Source: Podospora bellae-mahoneyi
Taxonomy: Eukaryota; Ascomycota; Sordariomycetes; Sordariales; Podosporaceae
Assembly: GCF_035222275.1 (NCBI RefSeq)
Contig: NW_026946359.1
Coordinates: forward strand, 124,001 to 188,000
DNA: 64,000 nucleotides
Direction: 5' to 3'
Under the pieces are notes generated by a model. It saw only the letters and a program-made list of their open reading frames with translations, had not been told where the DNA came from and ran no database searches. Shown here one piece after another: positions 9,906 through 19,617 of this stretch; positions within the stretch are counted from its first letter, which is position 1, and every line of letters begins with the position of its first letter. The translations under genes and the position numbers were made by a program.

Positions 9906-11898
9906 ATGTCAATAACACACCCCCAAACCTACCCTCACCCAGACTACGAGGCTGCCCATCAGCAGACCTACGAGCGTGCTCCTCGACACCCGATAACACC
10001 CATTCCACTGCCTCCTGGCGTTGGCCAAACCGACTTTGATTCTGCCATTTCCGAGTTCATCTCCATCGCAGGCGAGGAATCGGTTTTTGTCAAGGAAGGA
10101 CTGTCTGATTACATTGATCCGTATGATGTCCATGAGCATGACCCTTCCCAGCGCAAGCTGCCCAGTGCGGCTGTTTGGTATGCCCTTTTCTACCTCATTT
10201 AACGCACTATCACATTAACCCTTTCACCCTCCTCCGTCTCCATCTCTTCCATCGCTAATCTTGAACCCTAAACCAGCCCCGACTCAACAGACCAACTCTC
10301 CTCCGTCCTCCGAGTAGCCAACAAGTACAAGATCCCACTCTGGCACTTCTCCCGTGGCAAGAACCTCGGTTACGGCGGCCCCGCTCCCCGAGTGAACGGT
10401 TCGGTGGCTCTTGACCTCCACAAGCTAGACAAGATCATTGAGGTCAACGACGAGTACCACTACGCTGTTGTCGAGCCTGGAGTCACCTTCATCCAGCTGT
10501 ACGAATACTGCGTCGAGCACAAGAAGAAGGTCTGGCCTAGCACGCCGAGTCTAGGATGGGGGAGTGTCATCGGGAATGTGAGTCACCTTTCTCCCCTGAG
10601 TCCGTTGGTGTTGCTGACGCCGGGATAGACGGTAGATAGAGGAATGGGCTTCGGGATGAATTACGCTCACCATCAATGCGTAACTGGGATCGAGGTCATG
10701 TTACCGGACGGTGATGTCGTGCGGACGGGACAGTGGGGGATTTCCTCTTCTCCGTCTGCGTTTTTGTCCAAGTTTACGTTTGGTCCTTCGCTGGAGGGGT
10801 TGTTTTTCCAGTCAAACTTGGGCGTCGTGACCAAGATGAGTCTGTGGCTGACCCCCCAGCCGCAGGCGTACATGTGCTGCAGTTTTAGCATGCCGCTGTT
10901 TACCGACCTGGAGGTGATGGTGGATGTGTTTGGGGAGATGAAGAGGAACGGGACGGTGCAGTCGTGCGTGTGGTTTACCAGTCTTATCGAGACGCTTTGC
11001 ATCATGGGGCGGAGGGAAGATTACTGGACTGGGGAAGGACCGGTGCCGGATTGGAGGCTGGAGGAGCTGAGGCAGGAGACGGGGTTTGGGCATTGGTATG
11101 CGCGGTGGGGGTTGTACGGACCGAAGAGGATTGTGGAGGCGCAGTTTGAGGAGATCAAGAGTGTGGTTGCCAGAAGGGCGCCGACGGGGACGATCGCGGG
11201 GAATTTGTATGCCAATCCGGGAGAGGACGGGAGGTTGGATGCGACGACGGTGCCGGATCAAGACGGGCGGATGTTTGTGGGGATTCCGAGTCTGTGGAGT
11301 TTACCGTTGATCAACTGGCCGATTTCGAAGGAGAAAAAGGATGGCAAGGCGGCGCATGGGGATTATGCACCGGTTATTCCGTCGAATGGGAAGTTGCTGA
11401 TAGAGTGGATAGAGGTTAGCAAGCCGATTTGTGAGGCGAATGGGGTCGAGCTGATGGCGGATTTCTTTATGCACGAGAGGCATGTTGTGTTGATGAATAT
11501 GTTTACTTGGGACCAGACAGACAACACGCAGAAAGAAAAGATGGAGAGGTTGTATTATGGGCTGTATGAAGAGGCAAAAAAGAGAGGGTATGGGATGTAC
11601 AGGGGGCATGTGAACCACATGGGTGAGTTTGTCTGTCTTTGCTGGGGGGGTGGGGGACAAAGGCGGCTGACAATAACAGATCTCATTGCCCATTTGAACG
11701 ACTTCAACAATCACGCCTACAACCGCTTTGTGGAGAAGATCAAGGTGAGTCTCTGAGATGGTTCTGAAGCTGTGAATGGATGCCAACATGTTACAGGATG
11801 CAATCGATCCCAATGGAATTCTGGGGCCTGGGAAGCAGGGTATCTGGCCTAACAGATTCCGCCATCTAAGGGAGGCGCAGGAAAAGAGGTTTGACTAA
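9906..11898 (+). CDS. FAD-linked oxidase, vanillyl-alcohol oxidase type, 577 aa, 5 exons
   Basis: Exons 9906-10177, 10277-10577, 10629-11622, 11680-11744 and 11797-11898; the four introns are 99, 51, 57 and 52 nt, and all joins keep the frame. After splicing the FAD-binding PCMH fold reads SRGKNLGYGGPAPRV, VEPGVTF and WGSVIGNTVDRG, as in 4-cresol and vanillyl-alcohol oxidases. The C-terminal cap domain ends AIDPNGILGPGKQGIWP. The length agrees with VAO (about 560 aa). The family oxidises para-substituted phenols with FAD, often covalently bound to a cap-domain His; I did not assign that residue. There is no secretion signal, which fits a peroxisomal or cytosolic enzyme. The physiological substrate is inferred to be a phenolic compound. 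Confidence 0.92.
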
Positions 11899-11958
11899 AA
11901 AGGCACTGTTGATTTGTAATGAAAAAGAAACGAAAAATCCATGACAGGTCTACCTTGC

Positions 11959-13083
11959 TCAAGCCATCACAATTCTGGTCATGTTGGATGTCCCAGTACT
12001 TGTCGTGCAGTCCCGAGTAGAGTGGGTGTTGAATGTAAGACCACCATGGATACTTCCCGGATCCCAATAGACACCAATCCCATGGGCGCTATTGTAGATA
12101 GTTCCGTTGGTGAAGGTATTCCTAGACCCCACAACTCCCTGACCCCTGGCGTACTCGGTTGATTGGACGTTCACATGCACACGGTTCCCGCAGCATGTCG
12201 TGAGGGCGGATCCGCTCACGTGTCCGTTTCCTGAAAAGTCTGAGATGGGTATGGTCCTGCTTTTTCCGATGACACAGCAGCCAAGTAGAGTGATTGCTCC
12301 GGAGAAGACTGCCCCAAACACGGCGCCAGCCACCAATGCTGGACGGGGTGGGCAGATGGGGTGCCCTAGGTTCTCGGCCATTCTCACAAAAGTGTAGGCG
12401 CCGAGGACGTCGAAAGCGATCGAGGTGAATGTGATTGGTACTCGAAACGCTGAGCAACTTGTTAGCATTGTTCAACCACCTAGCCAACGTGAAGCAACAG
12501 GCTGAAGCACCTCCGTAGTAGTAGACGAAACAAAATGACAGAGGTATGGATGCTACAACAGCTGCGATGATGAGCTGGTTTGGAGCTTGATCTTGAGCAA
12601 CAATTTAGCCTTCCCTCTTGTCTCTGCTGTACGGCGTGGGAAAGGCTCACCAGTCCCAAATATGCGATTGGCTACTGCTACCACTGCGAGAGCGTTGGAT
12701 CCGATTGAAGTTCCCAACAATGTCATTAGCACAATCAAGGGCGTGTTTTGTGGCGCCAGCATAATCAGTCCAGCGACTGCCATAGCGGCCGCTTTGATGG
12801 CTCCCCCAATGGCGGCATGTCGAAGTATGTCCGACGTCAATGGGACGCCCATAGCATTTGCGCCCGCCGCAGCCGCAGCAACGGCTGCAGCTGTTGTGAG
12901 GCCGACATCAAAGATACGAGTGGCGACGAAGATGGCCACTTGCTCTTCTAGGCCGCGTGGCTTTTGCCGGCGGAGGGAGTACCGTTGAATCTGGCTGTAT
13001 ACGCACTGGCTAATGGCTTTGTATGGAGTTAGTAGGTAGGAAGCACAAAACAGACTCAGAGAAAATTACATACCCAAACTCAT
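11959..13083 (-). CDS. Unknown polytopic membrane protein, 313 aa, 4 exons
   Basis: Exons 13083-13074, 13016-12651, 12585-12511 and 12449-11959; introns of 57, 65 and 61 nt, the third with a GCTAAC branch site. The tiny first exon encodes MSL plus one base, which is why the gene is easily missed. The protein has several hydrophobic Ala/Val-rich helices (TTAAAVAAAAAGANAMG, GGAIKAAAMAVAGLIML, LIIAAVVASIPLSFCFVYY, and one near VAGAVFGAVFSGAITLLGCC). A hydrophilic Ser/Thr/Gly tail of about 100 residues follows, with NGT and NMT glycosylation sites. I do not recognise the family. It is convergent with the VAO gene, whose stop lies 60 bp away. Confidence 0.75.
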
Positions 13084-13340
13084 TTTTGCTGGTCAAGGCA
13101 AACGAATCGCGACAGTGTGGTCGCTGAGGGTTTCCTTTCCAACGAAGAGTTGGTTCTGAAAGTTGAATCAACCGCAAACAGGCGCGATGTTCAACCAATA
13201 TGCCTGAGTCCTCATCCCTACGATATTCAGCCTCATATGGGTTACGAATTCCTCCGTCTTACTCCAAGCACTAATAAAGTAATGGTCAACAGGACCCCTA
13301 GCTGTGCACTGCCTCGCTCCCCTGAAATTAACATCCCCAC

Positions 13341-13575
13341 ACCCTCGCCACAAAATAGTTGAGACATTAAAGTAGGTTAACATGCCTTGAAGGATAATCC
13401 AGAGGCCTTTAACGATAGTTTATAGGCCTTTAAAAGAGAGTTCATAAGCCTTCAAAGATAGTTAACAAACCTTGACACATTTTTCAAAGGCCTATTAACT
13501 TTAATCTGGACGTTCAGTTCGTAGTATAATATGGGTTAGGTAACTTGAGTGTCTCAATTATTTTGTGGGCAGGGT
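13341..13575. mobile_element. Short terminal-inverted-repeat element (MITE-like) with internal 22-bp period
   Basis: The ends form an inverted repeat of about 28 bp: the left end carries CCACAAAATAGTTGAGACA and the right end, read from the other strand, CCACAAAATAATTGAGACA, both preceded by ACCCT. Inside, a degenerate unit of about 22 bp of the form GGCCTTTAAnGATAGTTnATA recurs at least four times (13400-13490). There is no coding capacity. No target-site duplication is obvious. Related elements lie at 47896-48201 and, degenerate, at about 22070-22292. The remaining bases of the 13084-13744 gap hold no visible gene. Confidence 0.65.
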
Positions 13576-13744
13576 GCCCCCCCCCTCTCAACCGAACCTC
13601 GACAGGGGTAGCATCGGCCGGGAACTACAGCCAAGACTCAGCCACTCTTCTGCCTGCTGTGCGTCCATAGACCTCAGGCTGTGAAAACAGCCAAAACGCC
13701 CACTCAACTGCCATATCTCTGTTATGGAAGTGTGATGTGGCACA

Positions 13745-14671
13745 ATGGAGCAAAGCAATCCCGCAGAAGAGCAATGTCTTATCGACCCAAATCCAGATGT
13801 GGTCGGAGTAGGGGTAAGTTCATCTTTTCTTTCCATACTTGCACATTATGTGACTAACCCCCAACAGATCCGCGCGTCGTTATACGTGCTCGCCCTCTCA
13901 TACCACATCTTCAGCTACGTCTTCAACTCGGCCGAGCTCTCTGGCGCTATTGAATCGTCCCTCGGCGTCACCGGCCTTGCCCTTTTCCTGACCGCTGTCA
14001 TCACGACCGCCACCCAGTCACTCGGGCTCTTCCACGCCCTGTGTGTATTTCACCTGCTTGGCATCGTGGGCCTTTCCGCCCATCCTCGTGGGCGATACCC
14101 AGGGGGAGTGGTGCGGAGGGTTGTCTTTATGGCGTTCTACGTGGTGGTCATGACGGGATCCTTGGCATATCTGATCTATGTTTTTGCGACCGCGCCGACA
14201 TTTGGTGATCAGGCCGAGTGCAACAACACCACGGTGTATGTGCTCTTTGGGGTGAATATCCCCGCAACAAGTCCTGGTCTGCGCTGGACGCTGGTGGCTG
14301 CGCTTTCTCTTTTACTGCTGGGTTTCGGCTGCTGGCTGCTTTTCGTTGGCTGCATCGCTGTTGATGCGATGTTTGGTCGCAAGGTGCCCCACGATGTGTT
14401 TGGAGCGCAGGATGTGAATCTAGGGAACAACAAAAGCAAACCGCCGCTGTATCAACTTATCAGCTATTTGGCCGGTACCATATACCTGATTGTGATGCTC
14501 GAGTTGACTATCCAGCGGAACGCGCTGGCTCCAGGTCTTGAGGAGTGGGGTTTTGGTCAGATTCTCGCCATGACCATGCTGATAGGGCCGCTGATCGAGC
14601 TTGCTTCACTTCTGCTGGGGAAGATTGATGGTGTTCATGATCACGACTTGGTTCTGGCGTCTAGAAGGTGA
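13745..14671 (+). CDS. Unknown multi-pass membrane protein, 290 aa, 2 exons
   Basis: Exon 1 is 13745-13813 and exon 2 13868-14671; the 54-nt intron has a GTAAGT donor, a TGACTAAC branch site and a CAACAG acceptor. It is a multiple of three, so an unspliced reading would add 18 residues. The N-terminal DPNPDVVGVGIRAS block is typical of a widespread Pezizomycotina family of uncharacterised polytopic proteins. About seven hydrophobic helices follow (for instance around residues 25-45, 55-75, 80-95, 110-135, 160-195, 230-250 and 260-280), with a hydrophilic loop containing FGRKVPHDVFGAQDVN. The function is unknown. Confidence 0.82.
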   Translation: MEQSNPAEEQCLIDPNPDVVGVGVSSSFLSILAHYVTNPQQIRASLYVLALSYHIFSYVFNSAELSGAIESSLGVTGLALFLTAVITTATQSLGLFHALCVFHLLGIVGLSAHPRGRYPGGVVRRVVFMAFYVVVMTGSLAYLIYVFATAPTFGDQAECNNTTVYVLFGVNIPATSPGLRWTLVAALSLLLLGFGCWLLFVGCIAVDAMFGRKVPHDVFGAQDVNLGNNKSKPPLYQLISYLAGTIYLIVMLELTIQRNALAPGLEEWGFGQILAMTMLIGPLIELASLLLGKIDGVHDHDLVLASRR

Positions 14672-14745
14672 AGAGAGAGCGAACACCTTGAGTGTCAGGG
14701 CGAAGGAGGTCTGTTTATGATTTCATAGTGAGCTAAGGATTTCTT

Positions 14746-15865
14746 TTACATTTTGTATTCTTTGCTTGGGACAAAGATTTTCATTGTGTAAAATCCCGCT
14801 GCTTTACACCAGATGTTACCCAAGTCGTATCCTTCTGGAATCGTGATTTTCTTGGCCACCTTCGCAACAAATGATGGGCCAGAGTATTTATCGTGTCCTT
14901 TCACCGGCCCATCAACGCTTCCGAGTTGGGCATATTCTTCGTCGCCAACAAGCCCTTTGATGAAGGCTTCATTGTAGCCTATCTGCTCCATAGCCACAAC
15001 CCAGAGATTTTCCTTAGTTGATATATTGACAAGCGAGATGCGTGTGTCCGTCCAGCTATGGTTGACCCGTTCTTGCTGATTGAGGTAAATGTATTCGCAC
15101 TGGATGTGGAAGTTTGGATAGGCCTTTTCGAGTTCGCAGGTGATAACATACCGAGTCCCGCGGCGGTTTTTTTCCAGGACAGGCTTGGAAAAGGCCATGT
15201 GCTGTGGGGGCAAAGCGGTGGTGATAGACGTGGCACCCCTAACCACCGGGGCAGTCGACGGACCTGCTTGCCCTTGACCGCCCGTAGATGTGTTGCTCCC
15301 TTCTGGAATGGATGGTTGACTGGGTTGCCTCTTCCATGTTTCTAGCGCCTTCCTTGCAACAGCTGGCGTTCTCGCCATTTCGTAAAGCACCGGGTAACGT
15401 GCTGTCTTGATGGCATAGGCCGTTGCTGTTGCCAAATTACTGCGTCAGCAGGTTGCAAGTCAAGAACAAGGTAAAGTGAGAGCTGCAAGACATACCTCTA
15501 TCAGAGCTAAATGTTCGTGAGTAACCACCTCTATGTTCCGAACGACTTTGTTTGTTCCGATCTCTGTCTGCGCGGTTTTTTGAGTAGTACAGCAATTGCT
15601 GTTGGCCATCTCCTAGCAGATTGGCGTCATTGTACAAGACAATTCCACTTGTATGACTTCCGATCGGAATAACATTGGAGGAAAGATTTCCCTGGATCCC
15701 GACCTGTCCTCCCGTTGAGACATGAGCTGGCACAAGAGCCTGTGGTGTTGGGAGTTGTGGAAGCTCAACATCGGAATCATTATCAAAAGAATCGAAACCG
15801 AACCCGGGAGAGGCTAGCATATGAGATGGGACGATGCTAGGGGGTGGATCTGAGAAGGCAGCCAT
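14746..15865 (-). CDS. Unknown protein, 349 aa, 2 exons
   Basis: Exon 1 is 15865-15496 and exon 2 15425-14746. The intron (15495-15426, 70 nt) has a GTATGT donor, and the second of two possible acceptors (GGCAACAG) is the one that keeps frame. The N-terminal 130 residues are low-complexity and acidic/polar (disordered). A basic RDRNKQSRSEHRGGYSR segment follows. The C-terminal 150 residues look folded, with alternating aromatic and hydrophobic positions (RYVITCELEKAYPNFHIQCEYIYL, then ENLWVVAMEQIGYNEAFIKG). I see no signal peptide or membrane helix and do not recognise the family. It is convergent with the membrane-protein gene ending at 14671. Confidence 0.72.
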
Positions 15866-16111
15866 GGTGATCGAGTTGGGCAGATACTGAGGTCAAGTTG
15901 TTTTTGCGGAGTCGGGAAAGTAAAAGCTGGTGTCGTTTGACGGGGTATGGTAGATGTACTGCCACCCCTCTGTCAATCTGGGGGCGGGGCATCAGCACTG
16001 CCACCAAAGGCTGGAGTGGCATGTGGCTTCAAGACATTGTGCATAAATTAATACCATCAACTTTTCATCCAAACTTTGGTCATATATCAAGTAATGACAC
16101 ATAATCTCCCT

Positions 16112-17623
16112 TCAAATAGCTTTGTCTTTGTCTCCAGAAGAATACTTCATGCCGTCCTTGACACTTCCAAACAGCATTGCCCACACATCCTGCACCCAGT
16201 TTGTTCCAGCTTTCCACGGCCCAATGCCAGCAACAAGTGGCATCCTTTTCATCGCAGCCCGTGCATACGTCGAAGTAAGCGTCATCATAGGCCCAGCTGG
16301 CATGGAGGCTCTCTTAGACTCGGGGATGTGAGGGGCGGCAGATGAAGCCCCGGTCTTGTCTTGGTGCTTGATAACCTTGATCAGGTTCCTTGTCCGCACG
16401 TCCACGCCAGGCGTCCAACTGGCAGCGGTGTACCCAGTCAAAAGCCCAGCATTCGGGACGCCCTCAATCATGCACCCATTCCACACATAGCGCTCCCCTA
16501 TGGTTTCGTTGACAGGCTTCCCATCCACTGTAACAGCCGTGCTTGACAAAACCTCCATGTGCAATCCGGTAGCAGTCACAATAATATCAGCCTCAATCTT
16601 CTCGCCGCCAGTCTTGACGATGATGCCGTCACTAGTAACGGTGTCTATGACATCCGTCACAATGCTGACGCCAGGCTTGTGCAGCGCCTTGAAGAAATCG
16701 GCACCTGGACAGAAGCAGAGGCGCTGCTCGAAGGGGTTGTACCGGGGATTGAAGTGCTTCTCGATTGCAAACCCTTTTGGCAGCTGTGACTTCATGGCGC
16801 CGATGACGAACCTGCGTCCGGCATTGGGAAAGTTGAGAACAAACTGGACAAAGACCGTCTCGAAGAACATTCTCTGAAACCAGTTGATGGTCACAGCCCA
16901 GCTGCGCGGCATCCATTTAGACAAGGTCTTGACCGTCTTGTCTTTTCTCGGAAGGGCGAGCACATAGGATGGACTGCGTTGTAGCATGGTAACCTGCTTG
17001 GCCTTTTCTGCGAGGGAAGGCAGAAGGGTGATGGCTGTGGCGCCGGAGCCGATGACGATGATCCTCTTATCCGCATAATCGAGGTTCTCGTCCCAGAACT
17101 GAGGATGAATCACCTGTCCCTGGAATTTGTCAATCCCGGGGATGGTAGGCGGCAAAACCTTATCGTAGCTGTAATAGCCACTGCAGGCAAGCAGCCACCA
17201 CGCCTTGATCTGCTTCTCTTCTGTGACACCATCCTCGCATGTGATTTCCAGTTGAAGCGTCCACTTTTGCTCTTCAGAACTCCAGTTTGCAGCCTTTACG
17301 CGGTGGTGATACCGAATCTTCTTGTCGATGCCTTCGGAAGCAGCGCACTCGGCAATGTACGACTTGATGGCTTTGGCGCCAGCCATGCTCTCCTCATAGG
17401 GCCACGGTCGCCATGGGAAGCCATATAATGCCATGGTGCTGTCGCTCCGGATGCCTGGATACTTCCAAAAGTCCCACGTTCCACCCAGAGAATCCCTGGC
17501 TTCGAGAATCGCATAACTGTGATTGGGCAGCTGGGTTTGGAGGCGATATGCAGCGTTGATGCCCGTGAGCCCAGCACCAACGATGACAATGTCGAGCTCC
17601 TCGACGGCGGTGGTGTTGGCCAT
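16112..17623 (-). CDS. Flavin-dependent monooxygenase (FMO / Baeyer-Villiger type), 503 aa
   Basis: Single exon. The N-terminal FAD-binding Rossmann motif is VIVGAGLTGINAA (residues 13-25), followed by GGTWDFWKYPGIRSD, characteristic of class B flavoprotein monooxygenases. The fingerprint FxGxxxHxxxW(P/D) appears near residue 170 as FQGQVIHPQFWDE. A second nucleotide-binding motif VIGSGATA (NADPH) follows, and TATG before the C-terminal part. The length is usual for FMO-type enzymes. Members oxygenate heteroatoms or ketones with NADPH and O2; the substrate cannot be told from sequence. No biosynthetic gene cluster partner (PKS, NRPS, terpene synthase) is nearby. Confidence 0.9.
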   Translation of the reverse strand: MANTTAVEELDIVIVGAGLTGINAAYRLQTQLPNHSYAILEARDSLGGTWDFWKYPGIRSDSTMALYGFPWRPWPYEESMAGAKAIKSYIAECAASEGIDKKIRYHHRVKAANWSSEEQKWTLQLEITCEDGVTEEKQIKAWWLLACSGYYSYDKVLPPTIPGIDKFQGQVIHPQFWDENLDYADKRIIVIGSGATAITLLPSLAEKAKQVTMLQRSPSYVLALPRKDKTVKTLSKWMPRSWAVTINWFQRMFFETVFVQFVLNFPNAGRRFVIGAMKSQLPKGFAIEKHFNPRYNPFEQRLCFCPGADFFKALHKPGVSIVTDVIDTVTSDGIIVKTGGEKIEADIIVTATGLHMEVLSSTAVTVDGKPVNETIGERYVWNGCMIEGVPNAGLLTGYTAASWTPGVDVRTRNLIKVIKHQDKTGASSAAPHIPESKRASMPAGPMMTLTSTYARAAMKRMPLVAGIGPWKAGTNWVQDVWAMLFGSVKDGMKYSSGDKDKAI

Positions 17624-19095
17624 GGTGTATCTGCTGCTTTTCCGGTGAACCCTTTCGAGGATGTCAGTGAACTTTTTCTCCTCAAGTAATTGGGAATTTC
17701 GGAGCCGTTCCTAGAGTTCGGATTCGGGGAGGTTCCGATTCTTCCAGGTTCCGATCATCCCCAATGGACGGGTTATCGCCGAAGAGGTGGAGCGGTGTGG
17801 CACGATCTGAGCCAACCACCGCACTCGCTAAAGCCACGCTAACCAAAACGGGGATCCCTTGTTCCCGTCAGGGGGCGAGACATTCTGGTAACGGATATCT
17901 CTTGGCGCTATATTACCACCAGAAAATACGGCCTTCGAGATGGAGGTCGACCTCGGGCGACGTCTTGTGTGCAGCTATATTGCCATAAATTGGCGGGTAC
18001 TACACAGGACGGTTAGATGTGGATTGGCATTCACATGCTGTCGGCAGCATGCTGCATCAGTTACACACCACTTTCTCCCCGACCGTCGCAGCGCTCTTGC
18101 TTGTCGGGGTCAATATTAGTCTGAATCCTAGGGTATCTTAGCTGAGCTGTTTGGACGAAGGAGACACCTGCCCCACCTCGAGGACAAGATGAACACTACC
18201 CTGGCAACCTTTTTATTTTCTCTCCAAGAGCCCACAGCATGATCCAACTCTGTTGATGCACCTCGGCATTCCGAGACGTTGTTCCGATCGGCTTGTGATC
18301 CATGTTCAACATCGGATCGACACGGCGCTCTAGACTTGGAAATTTCTATTGTAGTACATGCGGTATCAGCGGGGACAATTCAGAACAAAGTAACCTGACA
18401 GGTTGCACAACGTGGTGGTGGTGGTAGTGGTGGTGGTGGTGTTGCGAACTCTCTCCTAGATGTTCTTTGTACATATTAACTGCATTATTGATCGACCTCA
18501 ATAGCTCTTCTTAGTACTCTTTTGATGCACGAGACGAGGAACTCATTGGACGGAAAACAGAGCAATATTCAATGCAATCAGACCTTGATCACCACATACC
18601 TTATCTAAGCGTGCCACATAAGTGCCGAACATAGAGACGGGGTTCGTGGTGTAGGCCTGCCCACATTCTCACAGACGATAGCGTCTTCGTTTTCCGGGGC
18701 AGCCAGTTACCATTTAAGTTGCGCCATGTCGAAGGATCTTCTTGGTGGCAAGAGAATTGAAGTCACCCTTCCAAGTCTTGTTTCCACTTGGTTGGGTAAA
18801 GTTATGTTTACAGCATTATGGATGGCGAAGCCTTTACATATGGTCAAGATTATAGGCAAGAAGTCCATTTTTGTTGAGTCACTCGGCTGCATCCCCTCGG
18901 GAATGGCTCTGATATATACCGCAGGAAAGGGTGAGGGTAATGGTTTTCCTTGTAGTGAGAGCAACAATATTATATGTGGTCAGTGTGCGGAAATCTGACG
19001 CTTAAATTGTGTGAAAAAGCAAGGAGCTCATGCGGCAAAGTTTTCTTCATTCTAGAGATCCTCTGATTGTGTACATCCTTAGGTACCACCCCATC
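17624..19095. other. Long intergenic region, no gene recognised
   Basis: About 1.5 kb upstream of the monooxygenase. It holds a GGT-rich microsatellite near 18412-18442. A 90-codon plus-strand frame at 18726-18998 overlaps an 86-codon minus-strand frame, and neither has recognisable motifs. I call no gene here. Confidence 0.45.
18412..18442. repeat. GGT-type microsatellite
   Basis: A run of GTG/GGT triplets with one interruption lies in intergenic DNA. Confidence 0.8.
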
Positions 19096-19545
19096 TCAAG
19101 TAGTAATCACTTTCTCCATATTCCCGGTGATCCCAAAGCCATCCATGAGGATTCGCGACGTTTCCCCTACGGGTACCATAATTTGCTTTTCCTCATCTGT
19201 TAAAGCCAAGTTTGCATTACACCAATCCAACAGCAATTGGTCTTGCATTTTACCAACTCGTGTCTCAGCAAGCCGAATCATGCCGATCAACCAGAAACCA
19301 TATGTTCGAGACAGCGCCTCGAAGAGAGTCGAGTATTCCAATCTGAGCACCACGAATTTGAACAAATGACTTCCATCTTTTGCCCTGAGAACACCCGTAG
19401 CCTTTAGGCGGCTGCTTATAGCTCGCTCAAACAAGCGCCCATCAGGCTTCTCCAATCTATTTGTTGGCGCATATTGCACGTGGCTGCGGCCTATCAGGCG
19501 TCCATGATTTAACAACTTCAACGCCAGTCTCGTTGGCACGGTCAA
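19096..19545 (-). pseudogene. Coding-like fragment, possibly the 3' end of the adjacent decayed HET gene
   Basis: A 149-codon open frame with protein-like composition. It reads RLEYSTLFEALSRTYGFWLIGMIRLAETRVG, then DWCNANLALTDEEKQIMVPVGE. It lies on the same strand and 72 bp downstream of the last frame of the HET relic. I see no HET C-terminal signature (VPFxLRP, EAYVxGxMxGE), so it may instead be a separate unknown gene fragment. The first codon is GTG, so no natural start is apparent. Confidence 0.35.
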
Positions 19546-19617
19546 GTATATGTGCCCTTCCGAATCGGAGTATGGTAAAGACCGGCTGTATCTGGAATTA
19601 GTACTGAAGCAACGTGT

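Noticed and set aside
18412-18442. GGT run considered as part of a CRISPR-like or regulatory array
   Set aside because: It is a simple microsatellite without spacers.
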